From: Kineobactrum sediminis
GTDB taxonomy: Bacteria; Pseudomonadota; Gammaproteobacteria; Pseudomonadales; Halieaceae
DNA: 64,000 bases
Assembly: GCF_002868715.1 (NCBI RefSeq)
Contig: NZ_PKLZ01000003.1
Coordinates: 434,001 to 498,000 of the forward strand
Direction: 5' to 3'
The position numbers and the translations under genes are program-made. This document shows positions 43,485 to 52,457 of this stretch, piece by piece; the stretch's first letter is position 1, and every line of letters begins with the position of its first letter. The notes under the pieces were generated by a model, which saw only the letters and a list, made by a program, of their open reading frames with translations, was not told the origin of the DNA and did no database searches.

Positions 43485-45030
43485 GATGCGCAGCCTCCTG
43501 CTGCGATGGCCAATACTGATAGCACTGGTGACGTTGCCGGTGATGTCCCTGTTTGTGGTTCAGGGGATGTTGAGCTTCTACGCAGAAGGTATCCATATCG
43601 GGAGCATGGTCGCCGCAGCCTGTGTGTTGTTGCTTCTTCTGGGCGTAGCAGCATGGTATTTGCGCGCTACCCGCCGGCCCGGTGCGCCAGCGCAAGACAT
43701 TATCGACATGGTTGAGGCCAACCCGTCCTGGGGTACTCTCCAGCAACAGGCATGGCAAGAGGCCTGCCTGCATATTGAGGGCCTGCTGGCCGAGGATGAC
43801 AAACCGGAAGCGCTGCTCCCCCATTCCCTGAGCGTCCTGCGTCAGGTCGCCTCTGCGTGGCACCGGTCCGGCAAGCACATCGAGTACTCCGTCGCATTGC
43901 CAGAGGCCTTGCTGGCTATAGAGACCCTGGCTTCCCGGTATCGCTCGGTCGTGATTAAAAATGTGCCCTTGTCCAATAAAATCAAATTGTCCCAGGTTCT
44001 TGCATTGCTGGACTTGTACGGGGCACATGGGAAAAAGATCCAGCGTTCCTACCAGGCCTACCAGGCTTATCGCGCCTACCGCATTTTCACTCCGCAGGGC
44101 CTGATCGCAGAATTGAGCTCATTGGTTTTGGGGGGCATCGGCGAGAATGCCAAAGAGACCTTATTGTATAACCTGAAGCGCGCCTACCTTCAGGAAGTCG
44201 CCAATGTCGCCATTGATCTTTACTCGGGTAACTTCAAAAGGGCACTGAACGAATTGCCTGTCCAGCAGGACATCCAGCGAGACCTTGACCGGCTGGCAAA
44301 GGAAGTCGGGCCGGTAAGGATTCTGGTTGTCGGCCAGGTGAGCTCCGGCAAGTCGACGCTGGTGAACGCACTGCTTGAGGAGATCAAGGCCGAATCGGGC
44401 CTTATTCCCATCACGGAGAGTGAGTCTGTCTATCAATTTGCCATTGAAGACGGCCTGGACACGCGTATCGTAGATACACCCGGCGTGGAATCGGGCAAGG
44501 CCTCCGTACAAAAGACGGCACAGCGCCTGATGAACGCTGACCTCGTTGTCTGGGTCATGCGGGCCAATCAACCGGCTCGCAGCATCGACCAGGAGTTGTA
44601 TAGGACCTTCAACAAGTCGCTCGAGGATGCTCCAGAGCGGCAGCGGCCCGCGATCATGGCGGTTGCCACTCATATTGACAGCATTCCGGCGTTCTCCAAT
44701 GTACGGGAGGACAACCTGCTGGAGGTTACGGCTCCTCTCGCGGATGCTTGCAGGAAATCGGTGGCTTTCGACGTGTTTTGCCCGGTCTCCCTGAAGGAGC
44801 CCCAGTTGGGAGTCTCCGGTTTGCGGGCCGCGCTGACGAATCTCTATGAGCGTGCAATCAATACCCGGTTGAACAGGATCAGGATGAGCCAGCCGTCGCT
44901 GTATGAGAGTTCATCGGAGGAATTGCGGCGACTTGGAGTGGGGAGTCTGGCAGCGTTGAAGTTAGGGTTTAGTGGTAAAGAAGTGCAGGGGAGGGATGAG
45001 GAGTCTAGCCAGTCTAATTCCGGCGAGTGA
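43471..45030 (+). CDS. Membrane-anchored GTPase (gene 2 of the pair)
   Basis: A 519-residue protein starting at MKPNKMRSLLLRW, overlapping the upstream gene by 14 bases. Two N-terminal transmembrane helices (about 8-36 and 44-68) are followed by a helical region and a C-terminal Era/dynamin-like GTPase domain: G1 GQVSSGKST (288-296), G2 Thr in ITESES, G3 DTPGVES, an ATHID in the place of the TKxD motif. An Arg/Tyr/Gln-rich stretch (SYQAYQAYRAYR) is striking. Together with gene 1 this makes a two-GTPase membrane system of unknown job. Composition is closer to the core genome than the genes after 46 kb. Confidence 0.82.
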   Translation: MKPNKMRSLLLRWPILIALVTLPVMSLFVVQGMLSFYAEGIHIGSMVAAACVLLLLLGVAAWYLRATRRPGAPAQDIIDMVEANPSWGTLQQQAWQEACLHIEGLLAEDDKPEALLPHSLSVLRQVASAWHRSGKHIEYSVALPEALLAIETLASRYRSVVIKNVPLSNKIKLSQVLALLDLYGAHGKKIQRSYQAYQAYRAYRIFTPQGLIAELSSLVLGGIGENAKETLLYNLKRAYLQEVANVAIDLYSGNFKRALNELPVQQDIQRDLDRLAKEVGPVRILVVGQVSSGKSTLVNALLEEIKAESGLIPITESESVYQFAIEDGLDTRIVDTPGVESGKASVQKTAQRLMNADLVVWVMRANQPARSIDQELYRTFNKSLEDAPERQRPAIMAVATHIDSIPAFSNVREDNLLEVTAPLADACRKSVAFDVFCPVSLKEPQLGVSGLRAALTNLYERAINTRLNRIRMSQPSLYESSSEELRRLGVGSLAALKLGFSGKEVQGRDEESSQSNSGE

Positions 45031-45144
45031 CAGTCAAACGGTGCTTCATTGCGCCGCGCCTCGTAGCGACATCACCCAGGGCGAGAGGATGAACGTATAA
45101 GGAAGTTCATGGGAATAAAACCCTGGATGTTTCTATCATAAAAT

Positions 45145-45807
45145 TCAGGATCTCAAGGGTTCAATCAGTTCGGCTTTGTCGTTATCGGTGCGGTTGACCT
45201 TGGTGGATACCTGCCAGCAGGTGAAGGCGTCCGGATCAAGCCTTTCGATGGTCTCACGAAGAATTTCTTTCTCCTGAAGCTTCGGATCCAACCAGGCCTC
45301 AAGGCAGCTATCATCGAGTACCAGCGGCATTCGAGGATGAACATCCCTGGCTTTGCCTCTGGCCGGCTCCGTAATGATTGCGCAACAAGGCCGATCGTCG
45401 GGGTTGTTCACCCAAACGCCGGCCATGAATAAAGGTTCTCGATCCTCACGGGCGAAGAAATAGGGCTGTTTACCTTTATCCAATTGCTTCCATTCAAACC
45501 AACCATCGGCGGGAATCAGGCAGCGGTGGTGGCGGAAGGAACCACGGAAATAGGGGCTACTGTCGAGGTTCTCTGCTTTGGCATTGATAGGCACGGGAGA
45601 CTTCTCGTCGGCCCAATGGGGGTGATATCCCCACCAGAGCTGGTCGAATACCGGCTGGTCCTCGCTCTCGCTGTAACGAATACCCACAATCTCGGTTCCC
45701 GGCGGAATGTTGTAGTGAGACTTCCATTTCCATTCAGGTGGAGAAGAGATTTGAAGCCTTTTGCTCAGGTCGATAGGACTGCTAAATAGCGCGAAGCGAC
45801 CACACAT
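45145..45807 (-). CDS. SOS response-associated peptidase / abasic-site shield (YedK/HMCES family)
   Basis: A 220-residue SRAP-domain protein. It starts MCGRF, giving catalytic Cys2 after Met removal, and has the conserved PINAKAENL (about 78-86), CLIPADGWFEWK (Glu near 109) and HPRMPLVLDD (His near 160). The family forms a covalent thiazolidine with abasic sites in single-stranded DNA and protects them. No LexA-type box is visible upstream. It is inserted, reverse, between the GTPase pair and the AT-rich defence block; SRAP genes often travel with mobile DNA. Confidence 0.94.
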   Translation of the reverse strand: MCGRFALFSSPIDLSKRLQISSPPEWKWKSHYNIPPGTEIVGIRYSESEDQPVFDQLWWGYHPHWADEKSPVPINAKAENLDSSPYFRGSFRHHRCLIPADGWFEWKQLDKGKQPYFFAREDREPLFMAGVWVNNPDDRPCCAIITEPARGKARDVHPRMPLVLDDSCLEAWLDPKLQEKEILRETIERLDPDAFTCWQVSTKVNRTDNDKAELIEPLRS

Positions 45808-46068
45808 GGGATCTGTTCCTCCAAGTTCCCGGCATGCGGGGTTTATGATGATGATCGATGTGACTTTTAGTCCCTTTCGTAAGCATAGAGTGCATTTTGA
45901 AGGGATGGAGCGATTTCAGCACTAAAGAACGGGCTTGATGACTTCCACCTTTGCGCCTGGCCCCTTGGTCTTTGTAGCGAGCCTAGCGTTTTATGTGACT
46001 CCTTACCGGTTTTATTGGTGAATTGCGGGGGTGACGCTGGGGCGAAATAGCATTGCGAGCTGGGAACC

Positions 46069-46416
46069 GTGTCACGTTATCGCATGGTGTGTTGGCGTTG
46101 GTTGGGACGGTGGTATACCGTGTTGTTCAGGTCTTTTCCGGGATCGGGTAGGGAACTGTGCTTAGTGTCCGGTTACGGTGTTATAAAAAATATAAAAATA
46201 TCCGGTTCCGACCCAAAGCTGCCATCTAGAACAAGGTCTCTTGGGAGCTATTCGAGGTCCAGAAAAGTGGGGGAGTGGCTTTTTCACCAACCGCGTCACA
46301 TACCAGATTCAATATTGATGCAACTTATTGAAATTGAAAAAATGGTCGGGATGTTATTGAAGAAAAATGATGAGCCGTGTTTTCCAGGAGCATCCGGTTA
46401 TTTTGGATGGACTTAG
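46069..46416 (+). other. Uncertain ORF in an otherwise empty stretch (45,808-46,532)
   Basis: A 115-codon frame (MSRYRMVCWRWLGRW and on) covers part of a 725-bp stretch with mixed, partly AT-rich sequence. It has no recognisable domain, no ribosome-binding site and an unusual amino-acid mix (Trp, Arg, Ser). I think it is probably not a gene. The remaining stretch shows nothing else I can support. Confidence 0.2.
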
Positions 46417-46532
46417 AGTGAGAATCGCTAACGTGCTGATTGTAGTAAAAATAGAGGTGTTGCTGGCTCAGATTTTCGAATTAACCGGAATGGCGTATAC
46501 GGCCAGGTTTGGCCCACTGCTTGTGAGGTATT

Positions 46533-47000
46533 ATGATAGAGGATGACGGACAGCTCCCCTCAGAAAATCAGGAAGCTATAAGAGAACATGCCCTTGAGAC
46601 TCAGAGGGAGTTGCAGGTTAAATTTATTGAGAGCAGTTGGCGTCTTACTCAGCATAACTTTATCTCTAATGCCGGAGGTGCGGTGGCGGTATTAGGCTAT
46701 ATGGGTGCTAGTAATGCGGGCGGTTGGGCGGTTTACCCGTTGCTACTTTTTGCGCTAGGAATCATTAGTAGCACCGTGGAGGTGAGAGCTCTACTCTCTA
46801 CATATGCATGTTTGTATGAAGCAACATCAGATGTGCTTGAGCGCATACTGGGTCGCAGTTTTGGCCTAAACGATACCAAACTCGATACAAAGGGCTCTAA
46901 CGTAGCGGGAAATGTTAACAAATACGCCAGCTATTTATCGCAAACCAGCTTTATTGTAGGTGTCTTGGTTGGTGGGTATTTTTATGTTTGCGCAGTTTAA
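46533..47000 (+). CDS. Small membrane protein, unknown
   Basis: A 155-residue protein starting at ATG 46533 with gaggt 5 nt upstream. A charged N-terminal 35 residues (MIEDDGQLPSENQEAIREH) is followed by hydrophobic segments at about 45-65, 68-86 and 135-153, the last close to the C-terminus. No known family was recognised. The codon use is AT-richer than the core genome. Its stop codon is directly followed by AACAAGTCAAGGCAGC and then a perfect hairpin (47020-47063), an arrangement like an integron gene cassette. Confidence 0.65.
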   Translation: MIEDDGQLPSENQEAIREHALETQRELQVKFIESSWRLTQHNFISNAGGAVAVLGYMGASNAGGWAVYPLLLFALGIISSTVEVRALLSTYACLYEATSDVLERILGRSFGLNDTKLDTKGSNVAGNVNKYASYLSQTSFIVGVLVGGYFYVCAV

Positions 47001-47019
47001 CAAGTCAAGGCAGCAAGGA

Positions 47020-47063
47020 CGCTTCAAGCAGGGGCCGGTTAACGCCGGCCCCTGCTTGAAGCG
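47020..47063. repeat. Perfect 19-bp inverted repeat (hairpin)
   Basis: CGCTTCAAGCAGGGGCCGG and its exact complement are separated by only TTAACG. There is no T-tract, so it is not a classic terminator. GTTTAAC at 46995-47001 fits the RYYYAAC half of an integron attC site, but the matching GTTRRRY on the other side is not seen (GTTCGAT instead). Confidence 0.8.
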
Positions 47064-47115
47064 TTCGATGTACAAATTTAAGGACTGGTAGTACTAGGTA
47101 GAGAAGCATATAAGC

Positions 47116-49678
47116 ATGAATAATAGGAAAAGTACGCTGACCAAATGGTTTTCAGAGCGTCCCCAGTGGATCCAGATTGCGGCAACTAGGCTGCTTCAGC
47201 AGTCCGAGCTAACTGATAAAGACGTTACTGAGCTCGCAACTCTGTGTCAGCAGGAAGCCGACGGAACGTTGCCCAAAACGACTTGTTCCTTTCCCGCTAC
47301 TGCTTTTTCCCGGGGCGCAGCAGGCACCCTGCGTTTGTGCTCAATCAGTGATGTAGAAGGAATAAACGCTCTTGCTCCGAAAAAAACCACTTGAGTTTGG
47401 TAAGGGTAATATCACGATTGTTTATGGCACCAACGGGTCAGGAAAATCCGGTTACGTAAGACTCCTCAAGCATGTATGCGGTGCCCGCGAGACGGGTACA
47501 CTTCACCGCAATGTCTATGAGACTGGCTCGTCCGTACAGAGCGCCTGCATTTCGTTTGAGCAGGATGGTATTCCGAAGAATCATGCCTGGTCAGGAAAAG
47601 GGATCTGCGATGACCTCAGCAGTGTTGACATTTTCGACACCTCCTTTGGCAAGGTGTTTGTCAGCAGCGAAGACGAGGTGAGCTACGAGCCGCCAGTTCT
47701 ATCGTTCTTCAGCTCGCTCATCCTCGCATGCGAAAAGGTCGCATCGGCCCTGGACGTCGGGGCCAACCGGCACCAGTCAAAGAAGCCGAATATCCCGACT
47801 GACAGGAAGGTAACTCCTGAAGGTATCTGGTACGAAGCGATCAGCGCCAAGACCTCCACCCGCGACATCGGCAAGCACTGTATATTTAGCAGTTCTGACG
47901 AGACTGAGATGCAAACGCTGCAGCAGCGGCTTGCCGAGCAGGCGCCGGCGGAAAAAGCGAAACAGCTGAGGAAGCAGAAACAGCATATCGACACGCTGGT
48001 CGAGGATGCCCGAAAGTATCTGGAGCAATTATCGGACGAGAATTGCCGGCGGGTCATTGCGGCCAAGAAGAAGTCGATCCTCAAGAATACCGCGGCAGCT
48101 ACGGCGGCGGAAAAAGTATTCTCCGGCGGCGAGTTGGAAGGCATCGGGTCTAATGTTTGGAAAGAACTTTGGGAAGCGGCCCGAAACTACTCCGTATCGG
48201 CTGCCTACAAAGACGCCGAGTACCCGAATGTTTCTAATGATTCCCGTTGTGTCCTGTGCCACCAGAACTTGACCCAGGAGGCCAAGGAGCGGTTGGTCTC
48301 CTTCGAATATTTCGTGAAGGGCGAAATGCAGAAAACTGCCATGGATGCAGCCAATGAATACGAAATCGTCAGTCAAACTATTGACGCCCTGCCTACATCG
48401 GAAACGTTGAGGACGCGTATTGATGCGGCCGGCATTCCGCAGGATGAAGTCGCCAACCAGGTGACGGATTTCTTTGCTCAATTGCAGACCAGGAAACACC
48501 AACTGGCTTGGATCGATTCCGAAGAAGCGATTCCCGATCCTCTGCTCTCGCCGAAATGGATCGATGAAACTACCGCACAGTCCAAAAGCCTCAGTGAACT
48601 TGCGGTGAAATATGACGAAGATGCCGAGAGCAGCAATCGAGAGGAGATTAAGAAAAAGCTAAACAGCCTGCAGGCCAGAAAGTGGTTGTCTGAGCACCGC
48701 GACGCCATCGATGAAGAAATCACGCGGTTGAAGCTATTGATTCAGATTCAGAAAGCCAAGAAGTCGACCAACACCAAAGCCCTGTCCCAGAAGAAGGGAG
48801 AGCTGGCAGAAATCTTGATCACGGATGCGTTCGTGCAAAGGTTCGATGCGGAGCTCAAGGCCCTGGGCGCGTCTCAGGTGAAAGTTGAACTCGTGAAATC
48901 AAAAGTCTCAAAGGGCCGCGTCCTACATAAGCTTCAGCTTCGAGAGGCTTCTCAGAATGGGCTCGGCGATGTTCTGAGCGAGGGAGAAAATCGGATCGTT
49001 TCGATAGCGGCATTTTTGGCTGACGTCACCGGCAAGAGCAGCCACGCCCCATTTGTATTCGACGACCCAATATCCTCGCTTGACCAAAGCTATGAAGAGG
49101 CCGTGGTTCAAAGGCTTATCGAGTTGTCTCAGGATAAACAGGTCATTGTCTTTACTCACCGTCTGTCCTTGCTGGGAACGGTCAGACATTTTGCCGCGAA
49201 AAAGAGCATCAAGCCCAATGTGGTCAGCATCCGTTCTGCGGACTGGGGTACCGGAGAGCCAGCCCCCATTCCACTTTCACAGAGTGACATAAAATTCGCT
49301 CTGAACACACTCATGAATCAGCGGTATCAAGATGCAAAGAAGGCAGGTGAGAACAGCGAATTTGAATATGCCGAAATATTGCTGAAGTCGATATGCAGCG
49401 ACTTTAGGTCGTTGGTGGAGCGCTCTATTGAAAATGACCTGTTGTGCGGGGTGGTTCAAAGATTTCAACGACCGGTCCATACGTTGAAGCTTAAGGATCT
49501 GGCCAAATTGAAGGCGGTGGATTGTAATCTCATGGATTCGCTCATGACCAAATACTCCGGGTTTGAACACTCGCAGCCATCAGAATCACCTGTGGAGCTG
49601 CCGAAGCCAGACGATCTTTTGGCCGACATGACTTCATTGAAGAGCTGGCGTGAAGAATACGCGAAGCGAACGGCATAA
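47116..49678 (+). pseudogene. RloC-like zinc-hook ABC ATPase, frameshifted in an A7 tract
   Basis: Two frames, 47116-47394 (92 codons) and 47372-49678 (768 codons), make one protein if one A of the run 47380-47386 is removed: ...INALAPKK joins PLEFGKGN, giving 853 residues. Motifs: Walker A GTNGSGKSG just after the joint, coiled coils with a zinc-hook-like RCVLCHQNL (CxxC), signature VLSEGENR, Walker B FVFDDPISSLD and H-loop VFTHR. The last 120 residues contain FRSLVERSIE and later YSGFEHSQ, an R-x3-E...H pattern like the anticodon-nuclease domain of PrrC/RloC. RloC cuts tRNA when DNA is damaged or phage strikes. Inactive as read unless slippage restores the frame. Confidence 0.8.
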
Positions 49679-49745
49679 AACATCCATCGGACGCCGCTGG
49701 TGTGGCGTGAGTGTGCTCAGTTAGGGTTTAAAGAAAGGGAACAAG

Positions 49746-50774
49746 ATGATCGAGAACGTGAAAGTCCAGTTTTACCATATTGCCAAGTGTGGCTACTACA
49801 AATATGGTGAAAGCGCTCCAGAATACGGCGAAATTGGAGACATACTCAATCAATTATACGGCTGGGTATCTGGCAATGGAAAATCTCTTGGTGAAACTTG
49901 CACTTATGAGTTAGAAGACGGGGAAGATACGTATAGGACATTTTGCTTCGACATCAAGAGAACCCAAAAAACTGGCGATTTCGTATTGGTCACATGGAAT
50001 GAAACTCCGACGAATGACGGGAGAGTGGTTACCGTGAATGGTGAACAACCGGTAGGCGATGCCGAAGTCAGTTTTACTGACCTTCCTGAGGGGTCTATTC
50101 CTGGATATGCTACATATTTTTGGTTTATTCCTGAAAAAAATGTTTTTGCCGCAATTAGATTTCACCACACACTTCTCGTTGGAAAATCGAATCTAGAAAG
50201 GTATTTGAGGGAATATTGTGCGAAATTCACATCATATGCTGTGGTTGAAGAGAATGATGGTGGCGCTGAAATTCTAGGGTATTCAACTAACGGTGATGAC
50301 ATCCAGCATTTAAGGCCCAATTTCAAATCATTTCTTTACAAGAAACCAGGTCAGATAGAAGCTCTGCGAAACACTATCGAATCTGTAACAAAAATAATAA
50401 GAAAAAACAGGCTAAGCCCCCAGGTTGCCTCGCATCGTAATGTATGGCAGAGAATGCTTGAGGGACTTGGGGTTAGCCAAGAAGATAGGGAGCTAACAGC
50501 TGACGTAAAGATTAAGTATGAAATCCCCTTTAATCCGACCACTGAGCAATTCGATGCAATGGTCGACGAGTGGGACGAAAATCATGAATCTAAATGGGAT
50601 GATATTGGTTTTAAGTTGTCAGGTGACAGCGAAACTCGTTGGCTTTCCCATTCTGTGGCCAAATCAGAATATGAACTGGACGTAGAAAGAGATAATGACG
50701 AGATCGTTGATGCTCAATCACTACTTAACGCGTTGAATGAAAGGAGAAACATTATATTAGGGCTTGTTGGGTAA
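49746..50774 (+). CDS. Unknown soluble protein, first gene of a two-gene unit
   Basis: A 342-residue cytoplasmic, acidic protein with no signal peptide. It begins MIENVKVQFYHIAKCGYYKYGES, has a beta-rich N-terminal half (TYFWFIPEKNVFAAIRFHHTLLVGKSNLERYLREYCAKF at about 120-158) and a helical to mixed C-terminal half with a Trp/Asp-rich segment (VDEWDENHESKWDDIGF). I do not recognise the family. The start has aaagggaacaag upstream. Codon use is AT-rich, as in its neighbours. It follows the RloC-like gene by 67 bp and precedes a small membrane protein gene by 7 bp, so all three may be one operon; a role in defence is an inference from context. Confidence 0.75.
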   Translation: MIENVKVQFYHIAKCGYYKYGESAPEYGEIGDILNQLYGWVSGNGKSLGETCTYELEDGEDTYRTFCFDIKRTQKTGDFVLVTWNETPTNDGRVVTVNGEQPVGDAEVSFTDLPEGSIPGYATYFWFIPEKNVFAAIRFHHTLLVGKSNLERYLREYCAKFTSYAVVEENDGGAEILGYSTNGDDIQHLRPNFKSFLYKKPGQIEALRNTIESVTKIIRKNRLSPQVASHRNVWQRMLEGLGVSQEDRELTADVKIKYEIPFNPTTEQFDAMVDEWDENHESKWDDIGFKLSGDSETRWLSHSVAKSEYELDVERDNDEIVDAQSLLNALNERRNIILGLVG

Positions 50775-50781
50775 GGTCCTT

Positions 50782-51315
50782 ATGAGGCTCAAGATATTAA
50801 AATACTTATTGGTTGCAAGTGTAGCGTTAGCGGCATTATTGCAAGGTCAAGAAATCGCAATGTCTAGGCAAATGCCATTGTTTGAGGGCTTACGAAATAC
50901 ATCTGCAATAATTTTTGGTGTAATGGGTGCTTGGCTTGCTATTTTGCATCCGGAAAGCTTGAAAAAGATTTTTGGGAGTGACGGAGGCAAGATTCCTGAC
51001 CAAGAAAAAGGCACCATTATGCTGCTTTTCTCTCCAATTTTAATCTCGACGGCGGTAATAGCCGCAGTTCTTGTTATTTTTCCATTGGTGGAGTTTTCAA
51101 AAACGATAGATTATTTCGCAACACACAAACGCGTTCTTAGAGGATTGTCGTTCTCACTTTTATCTGTCTTAACATTACTTCAGTTGTGGGCATTGATTCT
51201 AACTCTAGCGCCAGGAAATATTGTGAAAAAGCATATAGACAAAGAGAGCGCAAAGAGTGCGGTTGTAAAGCGAATGTTCTCCGGAACAACCAAGCGCCAG
51301 GGCTCCAATAAATAG
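50782..51315 (+). CDS. Unknown four-helix membrane protein, second gene of the unit
   Basis: A 177-residue protein starting at ATG 50782 (MRLKILKYLLVASVALAAL) with taagg upstream; a TTG at 50764 is an unlikely alternative. Four hydrophobic helices (about 7-24, 40-58, 86-107, 122-145) and a basic tail (KSAVVKRMFSGTTKRQ). Small multi-helix proteins coupled to a soluble partner of about 340 residues are a common design in anti-phage units (Kiwa has this shape, in the other order), but no sequence likeness was recognised. Confidence 0.75.
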   Translation: MRLKILKYLLVASVALAALLQGQEIAMSRQMPLFEGLRNTSAIIFGVMGAWLAILHPESLKKIFGSDGGKIPDQEKGTIMLLFSPILISTAVIAAVLVIFPLVEFSKTIDYFATHKRVLRGLSFSLLSVLTLLQLWALILTLAPGNIVKKHIDKESAKSAVVKRMFSGTTKRQGSNK

Positions 51316-51596
51316 CTCTCGTGGGCACCAAAAAGCGTCGCTTGCTTTTCGCTCCCACTGAGCAGAGCGTTAATGTCCGCTCCTGGCACCAAGCGGAAAT
51401 GTGGAGAGGAACAAATCACGTATAACGGGGCACTGCTATCGGACAATGAACTTCACTCAGATGGGCACCTCAATCTAACGATGAGTCTGTTAATGTCGGT
51501 TCTAGCCCAGGCCTACGGACGGTTCTAAAACGACTGAATAAAGAAGATTAGGCCTGGACGCTAAATGCGCGATAGTTCACAAGGGCAAATAGAAAT

Positions 51597-52301
51597 ATGC
51601 ATTTCGAAGATTGGCTAGTGTCTATCGGTAAGTCTGCCAAAACGGCAAAAAGCTACTCTGGAGCTATATTTGGTGTTATGTCGACTTGGGCAGCAAAGGC
51701 GGGTTTGGTCCACCAGTCGCTACAAGAGATCAAAAGCGTTGAAGCGTTTGATTCTGTAAGGCTAGGTATTAGACAGCTGGCTATCTTCGACGCAAGAAAT
51801 ACGGTAGGCAAGGGTATGTATAGCGCAGCGCTTAATACATATGCTGAATACCTCGCCGATGTCACGCAGGAACATATTGCGCTCGATATTAACAAGATTT
51901 TTGCCGATTCAACGCTTACGGAGACTGAGAGAGCGACATTAGCCAACACTCGGCTTGGGCAAGGTAAGTTTCGTAGTAGGCTTATAGAGCATTGGAATGG
52001 ATGTGCCGTAACCGGATATCGGGATACGCGTTTCCTAGTTGCTTCTCATATCAAGCCATGGTCGAGATCTAATAATGAGGAGCGGCTGGACCCTTTCAAT
52101 GGACTACTTTTGTTGCCTAATCTGGATAAAATTTTCGATCTGGGCTATATCAGCTTCGAGAAATCAGGCGCCATTTGTATTTCGAGAGAATTGGAAGGCT
52201 TTGAGACTTTGGGAGTCCATGGCCAGCTGAGAGCCCGCTTGGCCAAACAACACCACGATTATTTGACTTATCATCGTGATGTTGTCTTCAAAGGACGATA
52301 G
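51597..52301 (+). CDS. HNH restriction endonuclease-like protein
   Basis: A 234-residue protein. The N-terminal 90 residues are helical (FEDWLVSIGKSAKTAKSYSGAIFGVMSTWA, like an integrase SAM-type N-domain). The C-terminal HNH_2 nuclease part (about 125-215) has WNGCAVTGYRDTRFLVASHIKPWSRSNNEERLDPFNGLLLLPNLDKIFDLGYISF, with the His-Asn-(His/Asp) core in ASHIKPW, NGLLL and LDKIFD. Such proteins are found as stand-alone type IV-like or modified-DNA nucleases in defence islands. No methylase is next to it. 51316-51596 upstream is without a gene but contains two similar GTTAATGTC motifs (about 51371 and 51491). Confidence 0.85.
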   Translation: MHFEDWLVSIGKSAKTAKSYSGAIFGVMSTWAAKAGLVHQSLQEIKSVEAFDSVRLGIRQLAIFDARNTVGKGMYSAALNTYAEYLADVTQEHIALDINKIFADSTLTETERATLANTRLGQGKFRSRLIEHWNGCAVTGYRDTRFLVASHIKPWSRSNNEERLDPFNGLLLLPNLDKIFDLGYISFEKSGAICISRELEGFETLGVHGQLRARLAKQHHDYLTYHRDVVFKGR

Positions 52302-52457
52302 ATGTAGATGGACTATGTCGAATATTCTCGTTTAATTACATTTTTAGCGGATGAAATTTTAGGCGGGTTGGTCGTGTGGGAGTTATGTTGATAAATTCAG
52401 GTGATAGGTAATACCGACAGTGAATTAACGACACACGTCCAACGCTAGGAATCAAGG

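Noticed and set aside
45808-45900. LexA box before the SRAP gene
   Set aside because: No CTGT-N8-ACAG sequence is present upstream of 45807.
47020-47063. Rho-independent terminator
   Set aside because: The stem is perfect and long but has no following T-tract on either strand; kept as a repeat instead.
49746-51315. Kiwa defence system
   Set aside because: Only the architecture (small membrane protein plus ~340-residue protein) is similar; gene order is reversed and no sequence likeness was recognised.
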